From Tetraselmis striata (lineage: Eukaryota > Chlorophyta > Chlorodendrophyceae > Chlorodendrales > Chlorodendraceae), in contig VCJN01000187.1 in NCBI GenBank assembly GCA_006384855.1, forward strand, positions 1-64,000: 64,000 nt of DNA, given 5' to 3'. The position numbers and the translations under genes were made by a program. Below the pieces are notes generated by a model. The model did no database searches. It was not told the origin of the DNA and saw nothing but the letters and a program-made list of their open reading frames with translations. This document shows positions 22,336 through 34,093 of this stretch, piece by piece (within the stretch, counting starts at the first letter, position 1; each line of letters starts with the position of its first letter).

Positions 22336-22896
22336 TCTATTCAACTACACGTGCGACAGTGTCGTTTCGTGGAGCAGTATATGTGCCCGGCCTCATTTAT
22401 ACCGCCCCCTACCTGCGCTGCATGGTCCACTCCTACGAATTACTTAGCACAAACCGCCATTACTTAATAGGAACCTAGCACAGCCAGGCTTATATGCCCG
22501 CTTTGCCGATCAACTTCTACGCACTTTCCGTCCCTCAACCGCCGGACATGGGGGTTAAGCCGCCAGCCTCGGCAGTTGCTTAGCCAGACTTGGCATCCCG
22601 TACCGTGTCCATGGCTTCGCAGCTCTGCTGCCGGCACACGCCGAGTCCGGCGCTTGCTGCCGCGGGGTTGCGCACGCATGCACGCACGGTAATACGCCGC
22701 CGACGCCGCCACGCTTACTTCCACCACCTTCGCCAGCCGCAGCTTCGCACGCCTTTCCGCCGACATACGAAACGCACGAATCCCCCCCCCCCCCCCCCCC
22801 GTCCCCGCGTCATGTATATTATATTCGAGGCGACTATGCGGGGCGCAGCACACGCCGCGACGTGGGTCGGCGGAGCGGCAGGCGGCGGGAGCCCTA

Positions 22897-23702
22897 ATGG
22901 CCGGGCAGTATCCACACCCACACAGGCACCGCCGCTCACCTCCGACGCGGATGAACCGCCTCCCAAAGGAAACATGCCGGTTGGTGGTAAGCCCAGCAGG
23001 CGTGGGGTGCCGGCGCCGGTACTGGTGCGACGGAGCTGTCGCGTCAGGAACCGCACCGCATGTGGAGCAACACATGGCGGTGCCGGCCCCACCTATGTCT
23101 AGGGCCACCTCCTCACAACACCCCGCCACGACGGCGTCGGCCACCGCCGACGGCGCCGTTGCGGGGGGGGACGCCCTGCCAGGCGACGATGATGCGCCTG
23201 GTGCGCCGCGTCAGGAGGCGGAGGAGGCCGTGGTCGAGGCGACTGATCGGGCTGAGGGGGTTGTCGAGGCGAGCGAGGCTGCGCTCGCGCCACCCGCCCC
23301 GCAGCCACCTGCGGGACATGCCGACTTGCTCGTCGCCATGTTGACCGGAGCACTACGAGCAGTGGCGGGAGGCGGCCAATGCACTATCATGTGCGTGTCA
23401 TGGCCGGACGCCCGTCATGCGTGGACTGCGGCCAACGGACGGACTGGGAGTGTTGCTGCGACGGCACCCCGGCTTTGTGCGGCCCCAAGTACCCATGCAT
23501 GGCGACCCATCAGCGGGCAGTCCCCTGCCCGAACACGGCCACGAAGAGGGCGGAGTTCCGCCATGTCAGGGACGCGTTCCACGACGCGACTCGCGCCGCC
23601 GTGTGTGAGGCTTCCGAGAAGGCACGCGCGGCTGGTAGGGTGCGCAGGGTGAGGCGGCGGACGGCCCAGGAGCTGAAGGAGAGCGAGACATGCCGTCAGT
23701 GA
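22897..23702 (+). pseudogene. Cys-rich C-terminal fragment, possibly of a transposase
   Basis: One frame (22897-23652) is A/P/E-rich (TASATADGAVAGGDALPG). Near 23380 the likely coding frame changes and reads SCVDCGQRTDWECCCDGTPA followed by LCGPKYPCMATH, then a basic helix (TRAAVCEASEKARAAGRV) and a stop at 23702. The spacing CxxC...C...C...C at the very C terminus recalls the zinc-binding tail of piggyBac-type transposases, but no DDE core is visible. The frame change and lack of a core make it a fragment. The identification is tentative. Confidence 0.3.
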
Positions 23703-23746
23703 GGTCGGGCGCAATGTCATTGGGTGGGGCACACGGACGTGTAACA

Positions 23747-23879
23747 CTTGCACTTTGCGCGTACTGCTGGGTTACATCCAGGCTGCGTCACACAATGCAA
23801 CCGGAAAGGCTGCGTTGCTACTGCAAACGATGCGACGCCTCACTCTGTAGCAACCGCTGCCGCGCCTATCCCACAGCCG

Positions 23880-23910
<31 letters not shown>

Positions 23911-24061
23911 GCGCGGGATCCCCGCCATCAGCAGCTTGCACTTGCACTTTGCGCGTACTGCTGGGTTACATCCAGGCGGCGTCACACCGGAAAGGCTGCG
24001 TTGCTACTGCAAACGATGCTACGCCTCACTCGGTAGCAACCGCTGCCCCGCCCATCCCACT
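23747..24061 (+). repeat. Direct duplication of about 125 bp flanking a 28-base C tract
   Basis: Copies at about 23747-23875 and 23939-24061 share ACTTGCACTTTGCGCGTACT, GGGTTACATCCAGGC, CCGGAAAGGCTGCGTTGCTA and AGCAACCGCTGCC. They are separated by an uninterrupted C run (23883-23910). Confidence 0.85.
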
Positions 24062-24223
24062 CGGGATGCTGAGAGCAGCTAAAGGGCACCGGGGGCGGGG
24101 CAAGAGGGAGCAGGGTCAATGATTGTGGAAGAGCGGGGACCCGCTTGCATGCCATCGTATTATATCTTGCACAATATCTGTTGCTGCACTCATATCTCAC
24201 ATCACTAGCTTAGCTATAGTGAT

Positions 24224-24249
24224 CCCCCCCCCCCCCCCCCCCCCCCCCC
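24224..24249. repeat. 26-base C homopolymer
   Basis: Uninterrupted C run 3' of the decayed transposase-like gene. Confidence 0.9.
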
Positions 24250-24599
24250 GCACCGCGTACGCACAAGCCTGGGTATACGCATCAACTGCCCGCCGGGATG
24301 AGAAACTGGTATTGGTAGTGTGTCTGTGGGGTGGAGGGGGGACAAAAGAGCTGCCAATTGCTGCCAAGCTGGTACGTTACATTGGGGCAGGCGCTGGGCA
24401 GACAATTGGGGCTCGCTTCAGAGCATTGTCTAGTGCCTATGCGGCTGCGCCGCCTCCGCCGCATGCAGACTCTCCGGGCTCACCAGCACCGCCACCTCAG
24501 TCATGCGGCCCTGCATCCCGCAGCCCGCCGCCGCCAGCCAGATCAGAGGTATCCAGAAGTCAGTGCTGGGGTTGTTGCGGCATGACCGCATAGTTTTCA

Positions 24600-26250
24600 G
24601 CGGCTGCCGTCCACAGCTTGTAATGCATCCCTTTCCGCCGATTCCGCTGTATGCGCTGTCTTGGCGCCGCGCTGCCCCGGCCGCCGCGCCTTGGCGCCGC
24701 GCTGCCCCGGCCGCCGCGCCTTGGCGCCGCGCTGCCCCGGCCGCCGCGCCTTGGCGCCGCGCTGCCCCGGCCGCCGCGCCTTGGCGCCGCGCTGCCCCGG
24801 CCGCCGCGCCTTGGCGCCGCGCTGGGTATCGAGTCCTCCCCTCCCTAGTGAGCGCGTCCACCTGCGCCTTGCGCTCGGGGCCGTCCTCCTCCGTCACCAC
24901 TTTCTGCAACCCCCACCGCGTGACGAACCACGCAGCTCCTTGCATGCGCTTGTACATGTGCCCAAGCACCGCCTGGGGACGCGAAGCTCCTTCTCAGTCA
25001 TGATCGCCTTCACCCGGGCCTCCTCGAGCAGCGGACCGGCGTTAAGAATGGAAAACGTTTCCATGTGGTGCAAGCAGTCCTCCATGACCCAGCCGGACTA
25101 CACCGTCACCTTGCCTGACCCTGCAGTCATGGAGGGGAATGCCGTCACGCCCACGCCCACGCCCACGCCCGGGGGGAGGGGGGGGGGGGTTACCTTTCGA
25201 TTCTTGGACACTGCAAACGAAGGGCGCAACCCGCGTCCAAAGTTGCTGGGTATCGGGACTAAAGCCTGGCGCCGGTCTTCCTGCTTCATAGCTCGGAATC
25301 CAATGTGGCCCTGCACGGTGACAAATTTCCTCCAGAAGTCCCTTCCCAAGCCAAAAAAAAACAGGTGGAACGGCGCGAGGGGGAAGAGGTTGACCATGCT
25401 GACATAGCCCAGGACCACATGCACATGGCACACGCCATGGCAGCCAGTGTTCTCCAGCCAGTGGCCTCCGCCAGCCGGGTTGTGTTGAACGCACGCCGGG
25501 CAAGGTGCGTGATTCACTGGACAAGTCATCGCCTTCATGGACGGTTACCAAGCGAGCCTCCCCGTCCGCATCCACAGGGGGGTGCTCCTGGGCAGCCGCC
25601 ATAGCCTCCACAACCTGCCACGCCGCCCGGGCGGGTGCGTGTGATTCCATACAACCGCAGTTGAGTGGTGCCACCAGCACGCAGGCCGGGCCCACTCACC
25701 TCTGAACGCAGAAGGCCCACAATGTCCCCGTCCTCGAAAACAGCGCGCCACTGGGTCGCCCCGCCGTAGTCCTCCAACACCCACTCGGTAACGACGCCGG
25801 TTATCACGCCGTAGTGCCATACTCCCCGGAACTTCTTGGCGATGACCTTCATGTAGAAGTCGCCGGGATCGCCTTTCCATATCACGCCTTCATCGCGGGT
25901 TCCACGCCCGCCGGCGGCCACGCAGGCGCGTCGATGTCCATACCGTCTTCGCCAACGGGGTCCTCCCCCACGCCCATCACATCGTCCTCCGAGACCGGCG
26001 CCGGCGGGCCGTTTCCGACCGCTGCAGCTACTCCTGCTGCCGCCCCTGCCGCTGCTGCTGCTGCTTGTAATAAGGCGGCCTTGCGGTGCAACTTAGCCGC
26101 ACGCTTCAACGAGTGGCTACAGTTCGGGTATTTCCGGAAGTGCCGCTCTCGCGCCGTCCTTTCACTACTGCCCGTCACGATGCCGTGGTAGTGCTTGCAT
26201 GTGTACACGCCATCCTTCGACACACTCGCTATCCATCCCTTTGCTGGCAT
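24600..26250 (-). pseudogene. Decayed multi-domain transposase-like gene
   Basis: Start at 26250 (MPAKGWIASV). Residues ~13-45 hold CKHYHGIVTGSSERTARERH and a later Cys-His pair, a possible BED-like finger. Polyalanine and an acidic linker follow. Another frame then gives a Tudor/Agenet-like module (VIAKKFRGVWHYGVITGVV, then QWRAVFEDGDIVGLL) ending at a good GTGAGT donor near 25690. The block at 25538-25200 reads CHVHVVLGYVSMVNLFPLAP, then FHLFFFGLGRDFWRKF; 'H..F.G...DFW' resembles transposase-like genes of algae and fungi (TNP2/Plavaka style, tentative). A later part (MEDCLHHMETFSILNAGPLL) and AVLGHMYKRMQGAAWFVTRW are one frame apart. Frame breaks and a minisatellite at the 3' end mark it as decayed. 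Confidence 0.45.
24661..24824. repeat. 30-bp minisatellite, five full copies and a half
   Basis: Five identical copies of a 30-bp unit (TTGGCGCCGCGC followed by TGCCCCGGCCGCCGCGCC), then 14 bases of a sixth. The period is a multiple of three and all frames stay open. On the minus strand it extends the transposase-like ORF with RRQGAAAGAA repeats. Confidence 0.97.
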
Positions 26251-26849
26251 GCCTGCTGCCGCGCGCGGGGGTGGGGGGGGGGGGTTGAGAGTTGGGGTGG
26301 ATGTAACCCACCACCGGCATGCAACACAGATGCGAGTGCGCGGCTGTCCGCGCTTGATTCAACGGTGAGCGGCGGTGACCATGAGGCGACCCCGTACTTC
26401 ATGCGCGTGCTGGGGCGTTACACAATCATCAGCAGTTAGGGCGGCTGCATTAAAACGCGCACCTACGAACACCACCTACCGCCTACCACCTACCGTACCA
26501 CCTACATCCGCCCACACCTCCGCCGGTCGTGCCGCACATCGCGGCACACCGCGGGGTCAGCGGTCAGCGATGTGCGGTCAGCGATGTGCGGCGATGTGCA
26601 ATGAGTGCGTACATCCGCCTGTACTTAGCCCGGGTGCTCCGCGTCGGCGGGCGACACGCGAGCCCGCGTGCGCATATCAATTTGATGAAATTATGGAAAC
26701 GAGAAATTCATATAGTACTTTACAGGTCGCCCGCGATAGTCGTCGCTACTGGGTATGAAATCCACGTCCCTCGTCCGTCCCGTATCGTCCCCGTATGTCG
26801 TCGTTCGTCACCAGTAGGGCACATTTACGTCACATCTGAATCTCACAGT
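26251..26849. other. Intergenic microsatellites
   Basis: CCACCTACCG-type repeats (about 26468-26510) and GCGGTCAGCGATGT repeats (about 26560-26598). No gene seen. Confidence 0.5.
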
Positions 26850-27860
26850 GTTCCCCCCAACGCTCAACAGTGCACCGCACATTCCGGGAGGGCACACCCA
26901 GTGGCACCACAAAGAAACTGGCAGAACTACACCACCTCACCACCGCAGCCACAGAGCTGCTCGCCCAATCCTCTCCTGCCAACAAACCCGCAATAGCCGC
27001 CAACCTGGCGAGCCTCGCAGCGGAGTCCCACCAACTGAGCAAACCACAGCGCATCTCCATCCAGCTGGAACGTCACCCCAGCCAGCCCACCCCGGCATGC
27101 AAAGGCAAGACAGCCACATCAGCTAAGATCAAGAAGAAGCAGCCCAGGGGCCGCAGCCGCTTGGACGGCGCCACCCGCAACCGCAGCATGAGCAAGCTAC
27201 GCCCCAGTGGCACCCACAGCTCAGACAGCGAGTGGATAACATACGATGATGCAGCCCACCCGTCCAACATCTCGCACCAGTAAGCTCCAGAGCGAGCCAC
27301 GGCAGCAACAACCAAGCCAGCTGACTCAAGATCACCGCCCACCACTAACCCTGAGCCCAGTGCAGCTCATACACCACCACACACCCGGAAACTCATCACA
27401 CACACAGAGCACACACCGCCGATTCCCACAGCCACCACAGACAACATCTACTCAATCACATGTCGGAGGGCACCGTAGCCCCCACCAATCATACTAGCCG
27501 GCTCAGCGGTGGATAAATACTGAGCACCACATTGCTATTCCGGTCAGCCCCCTTCCCCCATCACACCTTGGGAGCAGGCATAGGCGGGACGCTTCAATCG
27601 GCTGCCTAAGCTTGCGTGCTGGGCTCTGGATGGGATAGGCCCGACTTAGGTAGGGACAGCAGGGGGGCGCCGCTGTCCCAGCTTCATCCCGCTGGAAGGA
27701 GGAGGGGCTTGGGCACACATGAGGAAGGCCGTTAGCTGTAATTACACCTAGTGTTCCCTACCATGGTCAGAGATAGCATGTCCTAAGAACAACTCAGTCT
27801 GGGCCAGTGGACGCAGCAGACTAGCACTTGTAATCAATTTCAATTTAGTCCGACATAAGC
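26850..27860 (+). mobile_element. Element R copy 5: C-terminal end and conserved tail
   Basis: The ORF 26870-27283 encodes a basic, Q/H/S-rich end of the element R protein (KTATSAKIKKKQPRGRSRLD, then SSDSEWITYDDAAHPSN and SHQ-stop). The last part matches the decayed end of copy 1 near 7960, which ties the ORF and the 3' tail (27465-27845) into one element. The 5' part is missing. The copy ends at TTGTAATCAATTTCAATTT. Confidence 0.65.
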
Positions 27861-28044
27861 TCATGGAAGCCGCGCCACGACCTCTTCATTCCTAGCCGTA
27901 CTAGAGACCGCCTTCCCTTTGGCGCGCCCTACTGGCATGTCGTTGCCTTCCGGATGCCCGCCCGTGACACCCACCCGTGGCCTGCTGAGCCCGGCGATTT
28001 CTAGTCGGCAAACTAGACGTTCCTTGCGAAATATTCTAACCTAG

Positions 28045-28225
28045 TTTATGGGTTTCTCCCACCATACGGGACAATCATGGCACGTTGCCGCCCGTAGTGC
28101 GTGTAGTGTTCGCGCGCATGTTTATTTACGTACGAGGGCCGGCTTGGACCACCACATGCCTTCACGGCGGCCGACCGGTCCACTCTCCTTGCTATGGCAC
28201 GCTCCATCAAGCGCACCACAGCCCC
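28045..28225 (+). repeat. Dispersed repeat family B, copy 2
   Basis: Same ordered landmarks as 11655-11860 (TTTATGGGTTTCTCCCACCA, TACGGGACAATC, GGACCACCACATGCCTTCACG, GCGGCCGACCGGTCCAC). Followed by a C run and, at about 28430-28466, a (GA)n microsatellite. Confidence 0.65.
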
Positions 28226-28428
28226 CCCCCCCCCCCCCCTCTTGCCTTGCTTTGTGGAAGTGATGCTTGCTAGTGAACTACCCAAAAACTTGATCATCGG
28301 CCAATAAACTTTGTATTTTAGAAAATAGTATATAGTGCAGTAGTATAACAATATAGTGATAATACTCGTTAATGTTCCGAGCGACGTTCGAATACGCTGA
28401 TGAGAGATGTTTGGAAAATAATTACCCC

Positions 28429-28470
<42 letters not shown>

Positions 28471-28884
28471 AGGAGACAGGGAGACAGAGACAGAGAGAGA
28501 GCTTCACTACATAAAGGGGTCATGATACCCTACTGGTGCTAGTAGGTATAGCACCCGAAGCCTAAGCTGAGTACTCGTCGGACATATGCTCTGGAGCTGT
28601 ACCTCATCTGCGCGAACCTCAGATGCTCATTCCTGCCCGTATAATAAATTAAGCCGAGTTATTCGAATCACGTACTAGCGCCCGGGTGCTGGTTTGATGA
28701 GGACATCACGCTACTACTACAACATCCGCCCACTCCAGTTTGAGACTACGATATGCGAAACCGCCCATCGAAGTATCGAACATGGAGCGAGCCTTGATTC
28801 TGCTATGAATCAGAAATCCTTCCAACTATACGTTACATGTTCGTGATGCACATGCCTTGCTCCTGAACTTCTGATCTTAACTAG
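28226..28884. other. AT-richer spacer with (GA)n tract
   Basis: No gene. Contains the GA microsatellite (28431-28466 and degenerate extension to 28500) and AT-rich sequence. Confidence 0.5.
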
Positions 28885-28943
28885 TTTTATGGTGCTTACC
28901 AACCATTTATCAGTTGCAGTGCAAACCGTACGGTATGTTGGTG

Positions 28944-30439
28944 GTTTCAACCATGGTTGGGCTGCAGTCCACTTTTGAATACTGCAGGCTGCAGTGCAGT
29001 GCAGTAGGCTGCAGTGCAGGCTGCAGTACTGCAGCCTGCAGTTAAGGCTGCAGTCAACGGGCTGCAGTACTGCAGGCTGCAGTGCAGGCTGCAATGCAGG
29101 CTGCAGTAGCACTGCATTTGCTGATTTTAGGGAAGGGAAGGGCGGGACAGTGAAGGGCAAAGGGGCTGCCATGGCGGATTCAGAGGGGCAGCAATCGTGG
29201 TGGAAGTTGTAATACATCATTAAATTGCCTACAGAGGGGAAAAGCCTACTGTGTGTACATTTGTGTGTGTCCAACGATGATGATGTCCCCACGCATGCAT
29301 AGTGAAACATGCGTAAAAAAGCATGATGGCATAAAAACCCTCTAATCCCCCGCCTCCTCATCCGTTGGCGCTGCCTCCTCATACTGCTCGAGCATGGACT
29401 CCACCGCTTCCCATTGAATGCGGCTGGCCTCCCCCTCGCCCTCGCCATCAAGGACTTGGCTGGCCAGCCAATCCTCCCCGCATGGCTTGAGTAGATCCGC
29501 CGCCACGGCGCTGAAAGCAGCCTCCCCGTAGTACGACGCCAGTAGCTCCTTGACGTTGGCATCCAAATCCAGATTCTTCTGAATAAAGACGCAGGCACCC
29601 ATGTTATTCAGGTTCATTCTATTTCTTAAGTGCATGCATGGTGACAAGGCGTGGGGGCCCTCGTGGGGCAGTGAACCGTGTAGGCCGCCCGTGTCGGCTA
29701 AGTGGCACAGCCAACAACACATGACGTTCGACTTCCTACTCTCGTCGGGCGGTAGGCTAGTGTCATGCGGCACGAAAAAAGACTAGACGGCACGGTTGTT
29801 CTCGCGCTGGGTGCCGCTCCAGCAGCCGGCGGCGGCTTTGCTGAGGATAGACAGGGGGGGGGGGGCACTGGGGTTCAGGCCTAAGAGTGGGTCATCTTCG
29901 TCGTTGTCGATGAGAATATCGTCGGCTTGCATCCCAAGTGGTGTCTGTGCCACTCGTGCTGACCTGTTGGCTGCAGTGCTGGCCGCTGCGGCGCCGGTGC
30001 TGTCCGCGCGCTGCCATCGCCTCGTCCGCCATCGCTGCTGCGCCTTGCTCCGCGGCAGACTGGTATCCCTCCATGTAATTATTGACGAAGAGTGACGAGA
30101 GGAGGATGAGCACGGTGAGCGTAAAGTGAGGATAGGTTCGGCTGGTGTGTGTGGTCTACTGGTATGTGCCCCGATGCGGCGACGTGTGATGGTACAAGCG
30201 AGTACGGTGCCATCCGCGGCGCTCGGACCGCCGGAACTGTCGCCATAATTATGGTTTGTTATCATTATTTGGCGGGCGCCATCCAAACGCTATCCAGTGA
30301 GATTTGGGGCTGTTTGGGTTACTGCACTGCAGTCCCTTTTCGGGAAGTACTGCAGGCTGCAGTGCAGTAGGCTAACTGCAGGCTGCAGTTTCTGCAGTCT
30401 GCAGTGCACTCGATACTGCAGCCCAACCCTGGTTTCAAC
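28944..30439 (-). mobile_element. hAT-type DNA transposon 2 with 8-bp target duplication (element 28952-30431)
   Basis: A 1480-bp element flanked by GTTTCAAC at 28944-28951 and 30432-30439. The left terminus is CATGGTTGGGCTGCAGT. The right terminus is the complement of CAGGGTTGGGCTGCAGT, so there is one mismatch, at position 3. The subterminal regions (28960-29115 and 30322-30420) are arrays of CTGCAG/TGCAGGCTGCAG. Inside, on the minus strand, are two hAT transposase pieces. It is shorter than transposon 1 and differs in its subterminal motif, so it belongs to a separate subfamily. Confidence 0.92.
29342..30286 (-). pseudogene. hAT transposase remnant inside transposon 2
   Basis: The ORF from 30286 to 29783 encodes a charged, S/A-rich N-terminal piece (QADDILIDNDEDDPLLGLNP near its end). 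The ORF 29773-29342 carries the C-terminal dimerisation end: LRNRMNLNNMGACVFIQKNL followed by DLDANVKELLASYYGE, matching 'RNRL...N...LVFLK.NL' of hAT proteins and LRNTMGVGNMATEVFIHKN of transposon 1. The catalytic core is deleted. Confidence 0.75.
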
Positions 30440-30615
30440 CGGTGAAGTTACCGGTATCATCATGTTTCAGTGCGGGTTGCCCCATCGCCCGTGAGCCCTG
30501 CGCTTTCGGCCGGGGAGCTACTTAGGACAGCCACCAGCAGCTCGCCTGCCATCTTCCAGCTCGCTGCCTTCGGCAGCACCCTCCCGTTTTCCGTTTCCGT
30601 CTTGCAGGCTCCTCC

Positions 30616-31459
30616 TCAGACCCCCCTCCCTTTTGTCTGAGACTTACTTGCCAAAGAAATGGCGCTTCTTTCGTGTAAATCAGCCTCGATTGCATGGTTT
30701 TGGCAGAATTAGACTCGATTGCATGTTTGAAATGGTCGTTGCGCGTGATGCCGCGCCGGCACCGCTGTCGATCTCTCAGCGCATCCGCGCCGCATCGTCG
30801 TCATAAGTACCCGGGTACAGCATGTGAATTTGAAATGATTGCTGGGGAAACCAAACAATGGAAACGTTTTAGGAATTATCACGCTAATATGCCGAGATAA
30901 ACAAGCACCAGCTGTCGCCGTCTTCGTGTATTGTCCGCCGCAGGTGCGAGCGCCACTTTTTGAATCTGGCGATACACAAGCAGTAAATACTGAATACTCA
31001 GCAGAGAGCGCGACGAAGGCGCAGCGCAGTCCTCGAGCAGGAGAGCATTCGCTTTGGGAACATGAACTGCAGCCGGGTCTGTCGAACGCCAGTCGTCGCC
31101 CGGGCCGCTGCGCGCCCTCTTCCGCCCGTTCGGAGCAGGGGCCACGCGTGATCACACATTTGTAGCGGAGTTCATCACGCCGGGTGGATCGCGTTGCCGC
31201 CTTGTTGGTATTCGCTGCCGCGTCCAGCCGGGCAGGGACTGGATAAAGCTCCCCATCCCCTGCTAGCTAGCTAGCTACGGTTTTCGAAGGCAGCTCCGGC
31301 AGTACCCTCCCCGCGCACCAGCGGGGCACATAGGCTGTCAGCGTGGCGAGCTGCTGCCTGAAGGCACTGCACGGCCAGCGATTCGTTGACACGTCCAACG
31401 CCGTTGGGCGTAATTTGTGCTGTCGCGGCGAAGCCGTCAGTTGGTGTACGAAGGCGACG
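30616..31459. other. Gap before the giant gene; no feature recognised
   Basis: Short overlapping ORFs only (for example 30839-31165 plus and 31155-30709 minus). The end, 31262-31275, has a small CTAG repeat (CTAGCTAGCTAGCTA). The promoter of the downstream gene is expected here but I see no definite element. Confidence 0.4.
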
Positions 31460-34043
31460 ATGTCGGCCAGCTTCAACACCGCCTCCGCGGTGGCGGGCGC
31501 CAAGCCCCCCAGCTTCGCGAGCGTGGTGCAGTCGTTGGAGGTGAGCACGGAAGGGATCAGAAGTGGCACCGAGTCCGTAGATAGCCAGACTTTCAAGTTG
31601 ATAAGGAAATAATGGGACCCACCTGTCCGCTAACGAGCTGACCCCCCCCCCCCCCCCCCCCCCCCTTCTCGTCCGGCACTGCCGCCGTCGCCCGACAGGT
31701 GTTCAGCCCGGTGATGCTGCTCATCGACTTGGCCGGCATCGATCCCAGCAAGCCGGAGGCGCCCCAGTTGCAGCAGATCCTGGATGCGGCATGGCAGTTG
31801 GTTAGCGCGCTGGACCGGCTGCGCGGCCGGCTGTGCGAGACGGAGTGGTCCTTCCGCCTCTTTCACTCCACTGCAGCGAAAAGTACGAATATTACCCTAG
31901 CTCCTACTGATTTCTGGGCTTTGATTACATTCCCGTGTTGCTGTGAGCTTGGTGTCTGAGCCAAATTCTGAGCAGCTTTGCCAACATAATCTACAGAGCT
32001 GTCTGGAGGCAGGCCAGTGGCCTATCGGGGTAGTGACATGGGCTGGCAGGAGCTGTGCGAGATGCTGCATAGCTCGGTGGAGTCCTTGCGAGAGTGCAAG
32101 GTGCGGAGCCCCTGGATGCCATGTGCCTCGGAAGCTGTCAGAAATGCATGTGGACCCCCCCCCCCCCCCCCCCCCCCCCAACCCCCTTGTTTTGTCTGTC
32201 TGCGTGCGGTTGGATCCAATCTTGGCTTCCCATCTTTGCTACTCCAGCCTTGCCCATCTGTGCTCACAAAAGCCGTGCCTGGTGCAGTCTGAGAGCCGCA
32301 GCCAGCGATGTGAAAGCATCCGATGCGCACTCGAGGCCGCCCTTGGCATCATGTGTGCGGAACAGAAGCCGGTGGAGGCCTTTGATGCCCCGACGCAGCC
32401 AGCTGAAGCGCCGGAACTCCGCTCTGAGGCGCCAGAGTTTCCCTCTGAGCCCCCAGAGCCGCTCCTGGAGGTCTCCGGGCGACCGCAACCGCTGCCAAAG
32501 CAGCCTCCTTTTGGCGAAATTCCTGCGCCTCTACCGCCGCCTTCCCCGGCACGCTCAGGCATTGCGGCCCAAGGTGTGTGTGGGACCCGGCCTCAGTCCG
32601 CTCATCTGAATGCAGGGCTGCACATGTTGCGCGGGGGCGCACAGCAACTGAGACAGGCACGCTGTTGCGCAGAGGAACGCAAGAGGAGGCGTGCCGCAGT
32701 CAAGCGCAGTCCGCTTGTGGTGGTAATTGCGCCCAGGCCGTCATCCCCGGAGGAGGTGGGCCCTTTCACAGAAGATAGCCTGGCCGACATTGGCAAGCGC
32801 TACCATAAGGCCAAGCTGCGCGCTGTCTGGGTTGCGTGCGACCCAGCGCCGACCAACCCAACCCACACAACCTCCCAGGCAACCCCGGCGCCAAGCGGCA
32901 GCCAGTGTGGTGCGTTTGCATAAAGCCCACCGTTGCGCCATATGGCTGCCTCGCGGATGCTTTCACACAGACCGCACATCGCTGACGGTTTTATTTTGCT
33001 GAACGCCTGCCTCTCTTCCTCAACCCCGCCCGCCCTCCCCCTGCTCTGCACCCCGGAAATGGCAGTCAGCCATTCGGGTGCCAAGGATGACAGTCTCAAG
33101 CAGTCGGGCTTGGAGAACACGATGCCGGGCGCGAGCGAGTCCTCCGAGCTAACCAGGTTTAGCCCACACCGTAACCCTGACGCCGTCAGGCCGCCTGTCT
33201 GTTAGCAGCAACGCACCAAATTTGACCTCATGGACGCCTCTAAGCAGCGCGCTCCCTCATTTTGAACAGGGCGGTGAAGCAAGTGTTCTCAGGACAGGGC
33301 AAGATCCTCAGCAGCCGGACGCTATCCAAGGGGGAGGGTCTGGCGTGGGTACTGCTCCGGGGCCCTGGGGAGAGGAAGAGGTGGGCGCTGCCACGCTGTC
33401 CACAGTGCCTGAGCCATGGGATTGATGCCGCAGGCAGGCAGAAGACTAACGCGGCATTCCCCTCTCCCCAGCCGTGCCCGCTTGTTTGCATCATTACCAA
33501 GGCAGAAACTTCCTCCCCCGGCAGAAAAGCGAAATGGTGCCCCCCCCCCCCCCCCCTGCCGCCACCGCCGCCTTTCTATCCCTCTTTTTACCACCCTCAC
33601 TGTTAATATTGGAGACCGCTCCCCCCCCCCCCCCCCCCCCCCACCTTTCAACACACACACCTCCTCGCCGCGACCTTTCTTACTCTCACCTCTCCTGCTG
33701 TAGCACCAGGCGCATCTGTCAAGAAGTTTTGGCGCGAAGGCACCATTCCAGAGGCACCAGCCTATCTGCAGCATGTGCAGGACTTGCTGGAGGGCATGGG
33801 CGACTTTGACGGCAAGCCGGTGCCCGTGGTAAGGCAAGCGGCGCAGCGCGACGGGAGCGAGGGCTCTTGCCAAAAAGCCGGCAGCCTTCTTCCGGGTGCT
33901 GGCGCTGCGGGCAAACCCAGGACAAGGCCACCTGAGCTGCCACAGCACAGACGTGCGCGTGAGATCCAGCGTGCCAAAAAGTCAGCGGTGCGTGTCCGCC
34001 CTCCCCCCCTTCCCTTCCCCCTTCCTCCGTCCCAACTTGTGCA

Positions 34044-34093
<50 letters not shown>

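Larger units (their letters stand above)
28885..30615 (+). repeat. Dispersed repeat family A, copy 3, split by hAT transposon 2
   Basis: Left part 28885-28951 (CTAGTTTTATGG, CCGTACGGTATGTTGGTGG) and right part 30432-30615 (AAGTTACCGGTATC, TTTCGGCCGGGGAGC, TACTTAGGACAGCCACCA, CATCTTCCAGCTCGCTG). Removing the transposon and one target copy restores the family A order. Confidence 0.75.

Noticed and set aside
24661-24824. CRISPR array
   Set aside because: The repeat units are contiguous with no spacers, and the genome is eukaryotic.
24651-25407. Plus-strand ORFs of repeated APRCPGRRAL text
   Set aside because: Produced by the 30-bp minisatellite, which is open in all frames.
31267-31596. Minus-strand ORF with protein-like text (TLAKLGGLAPATAEAVLKLA)
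   Set aside because: It is antisense to the proposed first exon of the giant gene, whose plus-strand reading continues in phase through several splice junctions. The minus reading has no such support.
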